In this document: positions 24,401-37,954 of the stretch, one piece after another
How the letters are laid out: each line of letters begins with the position of its first letter
Numbering within the stretch: the first letter of the stretch is position 1
Assembly: GCA_016987375.1 (NCBI GenBank)
Contig: PJRA01000114.1
Location: forward strand, 1,035,195-1,099,194
DNA length: 64,000 nt
Direction: 5' to 3'
From: Brachionus koreanus
Taxonomy: Eukaryota; Rotifera; Eurotatoria; Ploima; Brachionidae
Program-made: the position numbers and the translations under genes
The notes under the pieces: generated by a model
The model's input: only the letters and a program-made list of their open reading frames with translations
Database searches by the model: none
Told to the model about the DNA's origin: nothing

Positions 24401-24913
24401 CTTTTAACTGATAGATCAACTTTTTTCCTTTTTTTTTAATAAAAAAATTATTTTAATTTTTTAATTTAGCATAAGTAATCTACATGTCAAATTAGAAAAA
24501 GCATAAATGAAATATTATTAACAAAATTATCCTCATAGCTAATGTCAACTAAATTTTGAAATTCCATTCAAAATCGATCAAACTTTGGTCAAATTTAGCT
24601 AATAATTGATTAAAATTTTCATTTTGTATTTTGTAATGATAAAATTTAAAAATAAACACTTAATTTAGTATTCATTTTTTATTTTTGGATTTAGAGATTT
24701 TTTTAGTTTGTCTTTTTCTAGCATCTTGTTTGGTCTTGCAAGTGTGTTTTTTTCAAATTTCAGATGCAAATTTTAGCAAATATACATATGCATTTATTTT
24801 TTCTTTAACATATTTAAACTGCATCTGAAACTAGTGGCAAGGTACAAATAAACTATTTTGAAAATAGTGAATTATAATTGAGAAGAACTCGAACGAGAGA
24901 AATTTGAATAAAA
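24401..24913. promoter_or_regulatory. Shared upstream region of divergent VPS45 and RPL37A
   Basis: 513 bases separate the two divergent start codons, so this must hold both promoters or a bidirectional one. No TATA box or TCT-type initiator can be assigned with confidence. An in-place sequence just upstream of the RPL37A ATG (GAACTCGAACGAGAG, near 24886) is less AT-rich than its surroundings. Confidence 0.4.
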
Positions 24914-25403
24914 ATGGTAGGTTTTGATCCAATTTAATCTTGCCCAAATGATTGATTAGAATGGCAAGAATCACTATCAATCAATAGATCGTTAAAGAAA
25001 TATTTTCTTATTTCAGGCCAAACGAACCAAGAAAGTCGGAATTGTTGGTAAATACGGTACCAGATATGGTTCATCTTTGCGTAAAATGATCAAAAAAATG
25101 GAAGTTACCCAACACGCCAAATACAGATGCACTTTCTGCGGCAAAGTAATTCTAAATCTTTAGATATTTTTATTTGGATCTAAGAAATTAATTTAGGATC
25201 AAATGAGACGTAGTTCTGTCGGTATTTGGAGCTGCAAGAAATGCAAAATCACTGCTGCTGGTGGTGCTTATGTCTTCAGGTAGGCAAACTTTTATTTAAT
25301 CCCAGATTAAAATTTAACAAATTAATTATTAATTTTTAAAAGTACTACTGCTGCTCAAACCGTTAGATCGACCATCAGACGTGTCAAAGAATTGAGAGAA
25401 TAA
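24914..25403 (+). CDS. RPL37A: Large ribosomal subunit protein eL43 (RPL37A)
   Basis: Four exons: 24914-24916 (the ATG alone), 25017-25145, 25197-25279 and 25343-25403, all GT-AG and in phase, encode 91 aa against about 92 in human. The sequence [19 protein letters not shown] and the zinc-binding cysteines CTFCGK and WSCKKC, about 15 residues apart, identify eL43. It is a zinc-ribbon protein of the cytoplasmic 60S subunit. An exon ending immediately after the ATG is typical of ribosomal protein genes. AATAAA follows at 25435. Confidence 0.97.
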
Positions 25404-27063
25404 AAAAATAATTGAAAATTTTTCATTTATTTTAATAAAATAAAAGTTAAATTTTCAAAAATTCTATTGTTCTTTTTTAATTAAGTTCAACCGCATAAAA
25501 AATACTCTTGAGTTTATTATACTTTTTTTTTAACATTCATGACAGTTGTCTTGATATTTTTGAATCAAAAAGACAAATTAAGTCTATGTCCTTGGTTTTA
25601 AATTCATAACTGAGGCCTTCAAAAAATTTTTCTTTTAAATAAAATTTAGATATTCTTTTAATAATCAACAACAAAGCAAATCGTTTACAAAAAAAAACAT
25701 TTTAGTTTTTAATTCTTCAATATTAAAGTAAAGTTAAATATATATATAATCAAAAATTTTTTTTTGAAAATTCAAAATTTTGTGTAAAAGCTCAAAGTGT
25801 AAATATTTTAAATAGAAAATTGAACATATATGAAAAATAAATTGATAATTATTAGTTTAAACTTGCATTTTTAGTAAAATCTATTTTACTATTAATTTAA
25901 AAATAAACATATCTGATTAATTAAAAATTTTATTTTGTGTTTGTATATTTCATTAGTGATAGAAATAAATATCAAAAATAATAAAATAAAAAAAGAAAAA
26001 GCTATAATATAATTTTAATTAACTGAAAAATGTCTTATCAGTATAAATATTTTATTTTATTAAAAATAAAAAATAATTGTAATGTTTAAAAAAAGCTTAG
26101 GTTCATAAAGATTTATATTTCATTTGTGGTTTTTTATTTTACTTGTTGATTTATTTGAACATTAACTCTAACGATTTTAAGAGGCATGATAATGAGACTA
26201 TTAAATAAATTGAATTAAAAGTTAAATTATTTATATCAATTTTTAACTAATAGTTCTCAATTCTTTAGAATACCTCAAACGCCAGACAAAGTGTGAACTT
26301 TTTTCGTTTTCCGCTTTTATCATTAAGTCTCTAATGATCAGTTAAAGTTCATTTCATCAATAAATTTCCTATTTCACACTAGTTAAATTAGTGGCTTTCT
26401 ATTATGTTATTTTCTAATAATTATTTTTGTACTAAAATGCAATATTTTTGATCTTGACAAAATTAAATGCTTGGTTGCTATCAAACCTTAAATTAACTCA
26501 TAAATTTTAGAATGAAAAAAATTTGTAATTTTAATAAAAAAGGCTTTAAACATTTAAAAAAAAATAAGACTTTGAAAAATTTTATTTATTTTTCTAATAT
26601 AATCAATATCATATTAGGAGAGATTAAATCTTTTAATTTTGAATACTTAATTGATAAAACATACAATAAACCTTTGCCAGTTAAAGGAGAAGATTATGAT
26701 AATAAATATTAAATGTTATAATTTTTTTTAATAAAATTATAACTTTTAAAAACGAATTTAAATTTTGATAAAAAAATAACAATAAATGTTTGCTTCAATA
26801 ATTTCATCTTCTAAATTGATTAATAAATAAACCCAAAGTTTATTTAAAATCATAATAATTTTTTTCGATTTAGATTAAATATTAATTACTGAAAGCTGTA
26901 ACCTGAATATGCTATTTTAGTACTGCAAATATATATCGAAAATTAAAAAAAAATTAGATCATATTTATATATATTAATTTATTTGAATGAAAATATTAAA
27001 AAAAAAAGTTTAAAGAACTGATTATTTTTCAACAGACTTTTCATGGTGAAACTATCTGATAGT
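25404..27063. other. Intergenic, no convincing gene
   Basis: AT-rich DNA between RPL37A and the convergent enkurin gene. A 66-codon ATG-initiated frame at 26512-26712, rich in Lys/Asn/Ile, follows an acceptor-like TTTTAG. It has no recognisable motif and is left unannotated. Confidence 0.55.
25435..25440 (+). promoter_or_regulatory. Polyadenylation signal AATAAA (RPL37A)
   Basis: AATAAA 32 bases after the RPL37A stop codon, the right spacing for a compact 3' UTR. Confidence 0.5.
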
Positions 27064-27963
27064 TTAATCAGCAATGTAAATTAATTGATGTCTTTGTAGC
27101 AAATCAATATCTTTTTCCAAGGCTTTCATTTCACTTTCAAGTTTTTCTTTTTTCATTTTCTTTGGTAAAGTATCAATTGAGACACTCAATGACTGATATG
27201 CATGATGCAGGTCATCCCAATTTTGTTTCAAGCCTTGTAGGATAGCATCTCTCTCTCCATCAGACATAGTTCGCATGGCTCCTTTCTTGAAATACTCTTG
27301 CATATAGGCTTCATATTCTGCTTTAAATTTCGCTCTTTCTTCATTACGCTCAATCAAATAAGTCGGGACTGTACCAAAAGTCTAAATTTTGAGATTTATA
27401 TGTCTTTAGGTTTAGAATAAAATTTTAAAACGAGTCATTACTTTTTTTTTAACATATACGGGCTCGAGACCACTAGGTTCAAGCTTAAATTTGTCTCCTT
27501 TTCGTGTATCAACAAAGTTTTTTTCCGGTTTTCTAGGGACAGCCATAATAGTGTCCACGGCATTTTGAGAAATAAAATTTTTATTCGTTTTAACTCCTAA
27601 AAGAGGTCTGTCCTTAACTGGATGTGGTACACTTGGCTTTGCTGGTTGATTGATTCGACCAGTTTTTTGTGGTTCCGGAAGTTTCGGCTCTTTTTCATGA
27701 GACTTTAGATACTCAGTAGGTTTTTGAACTGGTTCTTTAGCGTAGCCCATTGTTCTGTGATCTTGTTTTACTTTTTTAATTTCTTCCTTGGCTGTTTCTT
27801 TGAATTTGGACTCATACCTTCAAAATAACCAGCTTTAATCATTAATGCATGCAATATATATCAAAAATTTAATAGTCAACCTAGGTGGCTTTGGCGGAAT
27901 CACTTTCTCCTGTGGAATCAAATTGTAAATGCTTTCTTCTTGCAGGTTTTGATTAGAAGGCAT
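27064..27963 (-). CDS. ENKUR: Enkurin
   Basis: Three exons on the minus strand, 27963-27881, 27817-27442 and 27381-27064, GT-AG and in phase, encode 258 aa (human 256). Near-diagnostic segments are ESIYNLIP at the N-terminus, a proline-rich middle with ISQNAVDTIM and GDKFKLEPSGLEPVYVKKK, and the C-terminal enkurin domain (ERDAILQGLKQNWDDLHHAY, then LPKKMKKEKLE) with its IQ-like, calmodulin-binding character. Enkurin is an adaptor of sperm and ciliary axonemes, a microtubule inner protein that binds TRPC channels and calmodulin. The start ATG is directly preceded by an acceptor-like TTCAG. Confidence 0.96.
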
Positions 27964-30191
27964 CCTGAATTTTAAAATTTTAATATCTATTTAATCGATT
28001 AAAAAATTTAAGCAAGTTAGAATAATCCTTTCCAATTATTTAAAATCCTTTCAAAATAATAAAAAGTTTAATTTTTTTTTATGATTTATTTAATAATTTT
28101 GTTTCCATAGTAATAAATTTTTAAGCCTCATTTTTTAAGTCGTTAAATATAAAATAATAAAAAATTGAACGAAAGCGAAAATTTAAAAAAAAAGATTCAA
28201 AAATATGTTTATATACACTAAATTTTCAAAAAATATATGCTGTAACCAGGTTAGCTTGAATTCGTGTAACAACAATTATGTTCAACAAAATATTCATCTA
28301 CATTTGTTTTAAGATTAAATTATACGTTTTTATAAGGAAAAATTACATTAAATTATATTTCTTTAATTGGAATATTTTAATTAAGATTTAGTGAATTTAA
28401 GTCTAATCTTGCTTTGACTAAACCATTTTCTAAGCTTCAAATTACAATGAAATTGTAATTTGTATGTATAAATATCAGTATCAATAATAAAAAAATCTTG
28501 AATATTCAAAAGCAAAACTATAATTGGGAACCAAAATGAACAATATGAAAAATATAAAAAATTACTAGTAAAGATCAAAAAAAAAATGTTGGTCAATGAG
28601 TCTATTTTTCTAAAGAAGACTATGGTTAAATGTTAAGATCGTGATAAGAACTAATTAGTGAATATTTGTTATGAGGAAATAAAAACTGAATCAAGCATAT
28701 TTGAGGACATCTTAAATTAAAACTAAAATGAAAATAATAATAATAAATTTGATTTAATTTAAATTAAATTAAACAGAAAATTTTTATATCAAAAATTAAT
28801 TTCTATTTTATTCTATTTAAGATTAATTCATCGCGTTTTGCTTTAATTCGATTATACACATTCACAAAACATTAACTTTTTTGAGTTAAAATCTAATTAA
28901 CAGTAGCATAGCTACATTAAGGCAAATGGTGATATTTTTTCCGATTTAATCATTCATTTTGAATATTTTTGCAAAGTTAAATGAATGCTTTGACCAATGT
29001 TTTTAAATAATTTACAATTTTTTTAATGGCATTTATAATAATAATTTTTATAATTTAAAAAAAATTTCATTTGATTTTAGAAATATTGGGTTAGTTAACT
29101 ACACCTATTCCGCTACTTCAGGTAGTATTAAACCTTTGGCTACACCACTGAAGATGTTTACATAATTCTATAAAAAATTTAATTTTTGACATCTAAATAG
29201 TTTTTTTGAAAATTAAAATTAATTTTTTCTTTTTTTAATTTACTTTTAAAGGTCTAATAAAAGAAATAAATTTATTTTCTTGATTTATCTTGTTGAGTTT
29301 CTGTTATAAATAAATAAACAAAAATAGCTGAGTTTGATATTTTAATTCAACTTTTAGTTTGATAAAATAATTATTGTATTCTTGGTCTATGGGGTTTAAA
29401 TTCATATCTGATTATTAAAAATTTAGTTGTGAAAAATATTTAATTCAAGTATAAATATTTTAAACCATCAAATTTAAGTCATTCTAAAAAAAAGAATAAA
29501 TTTTATTGTTTCGATTAAGAATCTTTTAGAAATTTTGAAAAAATTTCTTTATTCCTTTATGACGCTGTGTTCACATACATATATCTAAGTAAGTATGTGT
29601 GTTTGTGTGTGTGTGTGTGAAAATGTGTGCGCGTTTACAATCAATCTCTGGCCAAAATTCAACTTGATTATCAATAATTTAAATTAAAAAACAAAGATAA
29701 CAAAAGCTCTAGCATCTAAATTGCCAAATAAATATATGTTCAATAAAGTATCTTAATTTTTTAAAGCAAATTGAAAAGTAAATTTTGCATTTTATTTTAA
29801 ATTAGTGTATGTACCAAATGATAAAAACGCTAACCAAAATTCAAATACTTTTGCAACAAACTCACTTGAATGCAAGTTTACCGTCTCTTAAAATAATCTT
29901 GTAGAATAAAACTCACGCACGCCACAGCTAAAATATTCCAATACTTATATTAATTTAAAATTGAAAATTTAGCAAGCGCTGAACACAACAAAAAATAAAT
30001 GAAAAAAAAAGCTAAACCTAGCTATAGAGTCTTCTATAATGTTATATAAAATAAAAACCAAGCTATTGCAAGCTAAAACACCGCTATAATTTTTATTTTT
30101 TTTATAAAAGATACTTCGATACTTTTATTAAATATCTAATAATATTTTATTTTAAATATTTAGATATAAAAAGTGTTGATTTAATTCAGCC
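27964..30191. other. Intergenic, no gene recognised; GT microsatellite inside
   Basis: About 2.2 kb of AT-rich DNA between the divergent enkurin and ATP synthase alpha genes. Only biased chance frames occur. A GT-rich microsatellite lies at 29595-29633. The last few hundred bases should contain the ATP synthase alpha promoter; no defined motif was seen. Confidence 0.6.
29595..29633. repeat. (TG)n microsatellite, interrupted
   Basis: TG dinucleotides with interruptions (TATGTGTGTTTGTGTG, then a pure TG run, then AAATGTGTGCGCG). Confidence 0.85.
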
Positions 30192-32028
<1,837 letters not shown>

Positions 32029-32058
32029 ATTATTTACACAAAAATCAATCAACACCAG

Positions 32059-32064
32059 AAATAA
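32059..32064 (+). promoter_or_regulatory. Polyadenylation signal AATAAA (ATP5F1A)
   Basis: AATAAA 31 bases after the ATP synthase alpha stop codon. Confidence 0.5.
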
Positions 32065-32859
32065 ATTTCAGCTCTAACTGGAATTATTCGCTAAATTTAG
32101 ACTTAAACAAAATAACCATTAATTATTACTTTAAAAAAAAAACATTAAAAATTTGAGAATAGCGAATTTTTAAACTCAACAAAAAAATTCTAATTTAAAA
32201 AAAAATAAAGTTAAATTAAACGAAAACATATTTTAAATTAATTTAAGTTTAAATTTATTAAAAATAGACATTAATTTATTAGGAAGATTAAGATTTTAAA
32301 TTGTTGATTTTTGAAAATAAATTTAGATTTAATTTAGACTAATAAATCAATCAATTGTACTCTAACTATTAATTTTTTTCAACATAAATTTTCTTTTTTC
32401 TAAATTTCTTTCAATTTTAATAATTTTTTACTTTTAGTATACTTTTATGTACTGTTGGATATTTAATAATCAAATTGCTAAATTAAAACACTTTATCCTA
32501 ATTCCTAACCCAGCTTCGGCTCGGCTTCGGACCCAATTCAAAATTTTCAGAATTAAAATAAAATAACTTTTGCCCAATATATTAATATCGTAGTCTTAGG
32601 CATTCTAATTTTTGATATTTTTGAAATTTAAACTCAGATAAAAAAATAATAAAAAAATCTCCCAAAAATTGTAATCAAATTTCTCATTTATAAAAAAAAT
32701 TTAAATTTAAATTAAAAGAGCTACAATTATGTTTATTACTCATGAAAAGACAATTTTAATTGTTGACAATTTAAAATGTTGGCTGAGCGGTGGCTTGACC
32801 ACGAGTCAGTCAGTTTTATTAAATAATAAAAGAAAAGTTTCAAAAGCTGTCGAATGCAG

Positions 32860-34215
32860 CGAAAAACAATTGTACTCGATTATGGTCGTGTTGAATCTTG
32901 TCTAGCTGCATGAGATCATCACTTTGCAAGTGTACACCATTTAAGTGCTTGTCGCTTTTCAACATACTGTTTTGATTTGAGATCTGGAATCAATTTGGAA
33001 AATTTTCGCTGAACACCTTCAAGCATATCAATATCTCTTTTTCACTAAGAGTTCCAGACTCCTACTTCAAATTCGGGATGTTGTCTAACCAAAGATTTAA
33101 TAAGCCAAATTAATCAGCTAATTAGAAAAATAAGTGAGTGTATTATTTGATCTATATGTTGCTCATTACAACTGTTCATGGAATTCAAGATCATTTGTAA
33201 AAATGATGACAAGATCACGCTAGTGTAATGTTGGGAATTTTTCGCAACGAGTCGACTTAAAAAAAAACAAGTCAACTTTGGATCTAAAGCTGTTTTTGCA
33301 GGGATGTCTTAATCATTACCATTACAATTATTATTTACAGCTCCAATGAATATTTTGTTATATTGGATCCCAATTTTCAACGGACAATCCTTATTTGAGA
33401 TCCAGTAGAAGTTTCTTTTACTATCTTAGCAATCAATATGATTCATAAACTTAGTGTTAACAGCAAATAATTTACTGGTTGATCTACAGATTTCCCGGTG
33501 GTCGTTGATATAAATAACGAAAAGACAGCTCTTTGTGGGACGCCACTTGTGACTGGCTTCTACTCAAACATGCAATATTCTGATTTCGGTCTGTTAGAAA
33601 ACAAAAATCTCTTTTAAAAATTGAAAATGAAATTCTGTTTGCTTCTGGTTTGACTAGCAAAAGTTAATGTGACACTTTATCAAATATTTTTAAGTCTAAA
33701 AAAGTCTAAATAAATCACATGGGTTAGGTTGCTTCTTTTTCATATTAAAAGTAAGCAAAAAAAAACCAGAGAATCAATACAAGATTATTTTGAGTTAGAT
33801 GCTTCAAGATGCAGTCCTTGATAAATGATTCAATTATTTTGCATGTGGCTGAAGTCAGTGGAATAGGCCGGTAATTAATTATACTCAAAGAAAAAAGATT
33901 GGCGAGACATTTTTAGTTTTCCATTCAACAGATTGAGTCGAAAATTTCATAAATATTTGAGCCAATTGATCCAAAAGAACCTCTGAACAGTCATTCTCAG
34001 GAGATCGTTTGGCAAAGTGTCCACTCCAAGAGTCTTGTCACTTTTCGAAAATATTAATTTTGACAAAACTTTCTCTGTTTTAATAGTTTGTTCATAATCG
34101 AATGGATTAGATTTGCTCGGGGAAATTTGCTTAGCATTACTTACTGACTAAGTAGAAGTTGCTTGATTGAATGCTGAGTGGAAAAAGTTATTAAATTCAT
34201 TTCATATCTCAACTT
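32860..34215 (-). pseudogene. CR1/jockey-like LINE reverse-transcriptase remnant
   Basis: Read on the minus strand with many stops and frame changes, the region gives LINE reverse-transcriptase blocks in order. KVLSKLIFSKSDKTLGVDTL comes first (about 34090-34020), then VIYLDFF (about 33715), PVTSGVPQRAVF and FISTT (about 33550-33500). Then a damaged SKLFADDTK-like box (about 33470), VRQHPEFEVGVWN (about 33090-33050) and RDIDMLEGVQRKFSKLIPDL (about 33040-32975). These match CR1-type polymerases. The element lies between ATP5F1A and WDR89 and is inactive. The 5' endonuclease part was not found. Confidence 0.8.
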
Positions 34216-35044
34216 TACCAGTAATTAATTTGATTTATTAGCTAATTTTTAGAATTTTTTCCATCAACTATACGAAATTCAATTCCTAAAAAAAAGTTAG
34301 GTGTTTTGAAAAATCATCATTAATTTATCATTTCTTTTAATTAGTTTTAAAAAAATCAGTTATCTTCAAAATCAAAATAAACCATCTCATTTCTAATCTT
34401 CCAGTTTTAGTAAAATAAATTTTAAGATAAGCATCAAAGAAAATAACAAAGCCTCCATAGTTAAAAACATAAACAAAAGAATCCTTTGTTTATTTGTGCA
34501 TTAATTGCCTAGATATCTATCAATGTCTTTATTTCTATATAATGAAACTTAATAATATTTTCTGGTACTTGTTAAAAAAAAAGCCCATAAAGGCAGTATG
34601 TTAGCCATGGAATTACAAGGTTGAAGATTTGATTTATGCTTGTGGAAAATATCTTGCCAATTGCCTGGCATATGTTTAGACCTATTTCATAATTAAAAAA
34701 GGTAATTGGTTATGACTTGTTAACAATTGACTTCGACGCAAATACTATGGTGTAAGATCGTAACCCTCGCAAGTTATATCACCTAAAAATTAAAGGCATC
34801 TTATTCTGTTGGGGAACATGGGAAAAATTATTATTAATTATTATTAATTTCTTCAATAAATAAATGTTGCTATTTTATTTCAAACTCTCTAACAAGATTC
34901 TATAATTTGTAAATAATATAAGTATTGTTAAACTACTTAAGAAATTTGGTTTATAAAATTTGAAAAAATTAACTTAATATTCATCATTTAATAGATAACG
35001 ATTAACTACTAGATTGAAAACAATAAAAAATTATTTTAAAATTT
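34216..35044. other. Intergenic, no gene recognised
   Basis: AT-rich DNA between the LINE remnant and the WDR89-like stop codon. Part of 34560-34800 is less AT-rich and may be further decayed repeat DNA, but nothing in it could be assigned. Confidence 0.5.
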
Positions 35045-36382
35045 TTATTTTTTTCTTGAATTTAAAGATCTTTTTCTATTGTTATTTTTATTTGGTCTTT
35101 TGCTTTGAGCTCGAAAATGATTGTCTTCATCATCTGATTCCATGTCTTCATTTAAATCTCTTTTATTTGATTTTGTCTTGTCATCGAAATCAATTGATTT
35201 TGTATTTTTATCTATTAACTTCCATTTGAACAAAAATCCGTCTTCACCTGCTGTGTACAGATTCTGGCCATTCCAATATGAACTTCTAATGACATCTCGG
35301 TGCATTCTTTTTGAACAAGCTTCATTTACATCACACAAGCTATCGCATAATACATCATTTCCATTTAACAATTTAAATCCTCCACTTTTATTTCCCTTAC
35401 AAATGGCCATTAAATCAGGTCTCATATAAAAACAGTCGAAAAAATATTCATCTTCTTGATCTTCACTATCGTTTTGACCCAAAACTTCTTTCTTATTCGA
35501 ATTTTTTACTTGGTAAACAACATCATGACTTTGTAAATCCCAAACAATTAAATCGTTTGTATAAGTAATTGCATATATTTGATCGATTTCCAAACATTTG
35601 CTAGATAGAAAACCAATTTTTTGAATTGAAGAATCAGCGTTTAAAACTTGATCCATTAGATCAGGATCTTCATCGGAATCTGTCTCATCTTCTTCATCAT
35701 TATTTCTGTCTAGAGGAATTTTTAGCGTATTTTCTGGTTCTTGTTCTAAGTCATATAAGCAGACAAGACCATCAAGCGAACCAGAACAAAATTTTGACCC
35801 TGTATTCGGATAGAACTTTACTTGTGTTACATCACTACTATGAGATTCGGTTAACTTATGTAGATATTTGCCATTCATTCGAATATCAAAAATATAAACA
35901 AGTGCATTATCTATATTTTTGTTAGTTCCAACAATGAAATAACTATCTTCTCTATTTATATCAGCTGTAAGAAATTCTCTTTCTTCATCTGTTTTGAAGT
36001 TTATGCATTCATCAAGATTTTCTCCCGATAGATTTTGCCTTAAATCCCAGCATCTTAAGTTTCCGTTGTCTGAACAACCAAATATCAAATCATCATTTTT
36101 GCTGTAGAATCCAATTTCTGTAATTGTTGTGGTCGGGGATTTGTCAAAACCTTTGAATTTGAGGATTGATTTGAGACTGTTTTGATCAAATATATTGACA
36201 AACTGGTTAGACATTAGACATGCTAATTTTGATTGTGAGCATTTTGAAGGGGCTATTTGAAGTAGATACACACTACTAGCTAAGTCATTATTTGTTATTT
36301 GCTTGGACTTCTTTAGTGTTTTTATTAGACGAGCGCTTTTGTTGGTGTTTATCCATTCTTGACATTCCAAGTTAAGACTCAT
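35045..36382 (-). CDS. WDR89: WD repeat-containing protein 89-like
   Basis: One uninterrupted exon encodes 445 aa. WD-like repeats are visible: DDLIFGCSDNGNLRCWDLRQ, NALVYIFDIRM, SDVTQVKFYPNTGSKFCSGS ending in DGLVCLYDL, DQIYAITYTNDLIVWDL, and the last, VIRSSYWNGQNLYTAGEDGF followed by LFKWKL. The last repeat and the lysine/arginine-rich tail match WDR89 as I remember it. An acidic EEDETDSDEDPDLMDQ insertion sits between repeats. The molecular role of WDR89 is poorly known; beta-propellers usually serve as interaction platforms. The absence of introns is unusual beside its neighbours, though vertebrate WDR89 also has an uninterrupted coding exon. An acceptor-like AAATTAG lies 9 bases before the ATG. 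Confidence 0.75.
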   Translation of the reverse strand: MSLNLECQEWINTNKSARLIKTLKKSKQITNNDLASSVYLLQIAPSKCSQSKLACLMSNQFVNIFDQNSLKSILKFKGFDKSPTTTITEIGFYSKNDDLIFGCSDNGNLRCWDLRQNLSGENLDECINFKTDEEREFLTADINREDSYFIVGTNKNIDNALVYIFDIRMNGKYLHKLTESHSSDVTQVKFYPNTGSKFCSGSLDGLVCLYDLEQEPENTLKIPLDRNNDEEDETDSDEDPDLMDQVLNADSSIQKIGFLSSKCLEIDQIYAITYTNDLIVWDLQSHDVVYQVKNSNKKEVLGQNDSEDQEDEYFFDCFYMRPDLMAICKGNKSGGFKLLNGNDVLCDSLCDVNEACSKRMHRDVIRSSYWNGQNLYTAGEDGFLFKWKLIDKNTKSIDFDDKTKSNKRDLNEDMESDDEDNHFRAQSKRPNKNNNRKRSLNSRKK

Positions 36383-37901
36383 TTTAATCCTAATTTAAAT
36401 ACTAGTACCACAGTTTTTTTAGCATAATTTAAAAAATTTAAAATTTATTGATAATTTCAAATGAATAGAACGTGTTCAACATATATTCTTAATTTAATTT
36501 CAACTATAAGATGCTTAAAATTGTCTTAATAAAGAATTAAAAAAAAATGTATACAGTTTTATTCCCTTGTTTTTTTTCTCAACTTCTCAACTTCTTCTTC
36601 TTATAATTATTATTATTATTAGTTTTATTGTTATTGTTTTTATGTTAATCTAATTATACAAATTATACAAAATAATTTAAAATTTTTTGTATTTTTTTAT
36701 AATTTTCTTTTTATATAAAAAAAGATTCTTTAAATAAAATTCAAATTTTCTAAATTATCAAGGGTGATTGAAATAATTAATAACCAGTCAAGTCATCATG
36801 GATGTCTCTTTTAATGATCATCTTATTTTTCGAATGAATTGAAATTTTTTTTGATTAAAACGCTAAAATTTTAATCATATTCTTTTAAATTATTTAGGAA
36901 TGACATAATCATAAACATACACAAACAAAGTCATGTTTGCTTCACTTTTGAACTATCTCATCAAATTTTAAAAAAAAAATTCTTACTTAAGAATTATACA
37001 TAAAATAATAGAAAGATAATATGTTTATAAGTTTGTAAAATTTCAGTCTTGTCCGATTTTCTGATCAATATTTAAAACTTTTTAAAATATTTTTTAAAAT
37101 AAAAAATTTAATTTTAGAATTTAAGCAAAAATAATTATTAAAATGAGTTTAGATTGTTATAAACTAGTTTTATTAAGTCTAAAAAATTAGAAATCGCATT
37201 ATAAAGCTTTCAATATTTTTATCAGATAATGAAAAAACTAAAGTAGTACTATATTTGAATAAAGCAGAATCTTTTAAACCCGAATAAAACAGAATTGTGA
37301 CTTGGAATTGAAAAAAATTTGAATAGAAAAATTATAGATAAAAGCTTAGTTTTGATAAAGCTTAATTTTTAGTTTTATTTACCTTTTTTTTTTAACTTTT
37401 TCAATAAAAATTTCAATAAAAAATTTGCTCATTATTTTCAATGATAAAACGAGTAGAAAAATTTTCGCCAAACTTAAACAAAAAAAAGGTAAAAGTTTAG
37501 AAGAAGAGAAGAATCAGAAATTTTGTGATGAAAAATTTCGGGATAATTTTTGCTATTCAAATGTAAAATTTGATTTGCAAAAAAAAAAATCAGACTTTTT
37601 AAAATTAAGCAAAAATAAAATTGCAAAGCTTTAAACATTATTAAGTAAACCTTAAACGCTTTATTATAAAAAAATTCAAATACATAAAAAGCAAATGAGA
37701 ACGCTTGCGTTCAAAACTTATACCAATTTATGTAATTTTCAAATAAAACTAGTGCTGAATCTTACTTTGATGAAAAAATGCTTTCTGCAGAATTTAAGCA
37801 AAAAAAACTAACTGAATTTTAGCGTTTGTTTAAAAAATGTATACCTTAATTGTCTAAATCACCGTTACTTTTTATTTAGATAATAACTAATACAACAAAA
37901 A
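36383..37901. other. Intergenic between divergent genes; no gene recognised
   Basis: AT-rich DNA. The upstream edge of the PDSS1/ATP synthase b leader exon has an acceptor-like TTTATTTAG at about 37872-37880. A 69-codon Lys-rich frame at 37425-37634 shows no motif and is not annotated. Confidence 0.55.
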
Positions 37902-37954
37902 ATGCTATCCAGAGTTGCCCGTAGCTTTGTCAAACAACAGTCTATTCTATACAG
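37902..37954 (+). other. Candidate shared first exon encoding a mitochondrial presequence
   Basis: The ATG at 37902 opens 17 codons plus two bases: MLSRVARSFVKQQSILY, then AG. The peptide has four basic residues by its end, no acidic residue and amphipathic spacing, typical of a mitochondrial targeting sequence. The donor is ACAG|GTATTT. The exon ends in phase 2. The acceptor for PDSS1 (exon from 38169, first base T) and the acceptor for ATP synthase b (exon from 39423, first base A) are both in that phase. Neither downstream gene shows another obvious targeting exon. Confidence 0.6.

Noticed and set aside
26512..26712. 66-codon ATG frame in the RPL37A-ENKUR gap
   Set aside because: Lys/Asn/Ile-dominated composition as expected of translated AT-rich DNA, no motif, no recognisable neighbour exon.
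37425..37634. 69-codon Lys-rich frame upstream of the leader exon
   Set aside because: Composition typical of random AT-rich DNA, no motif and no splice relation to PDSS1 or ATP5PB.
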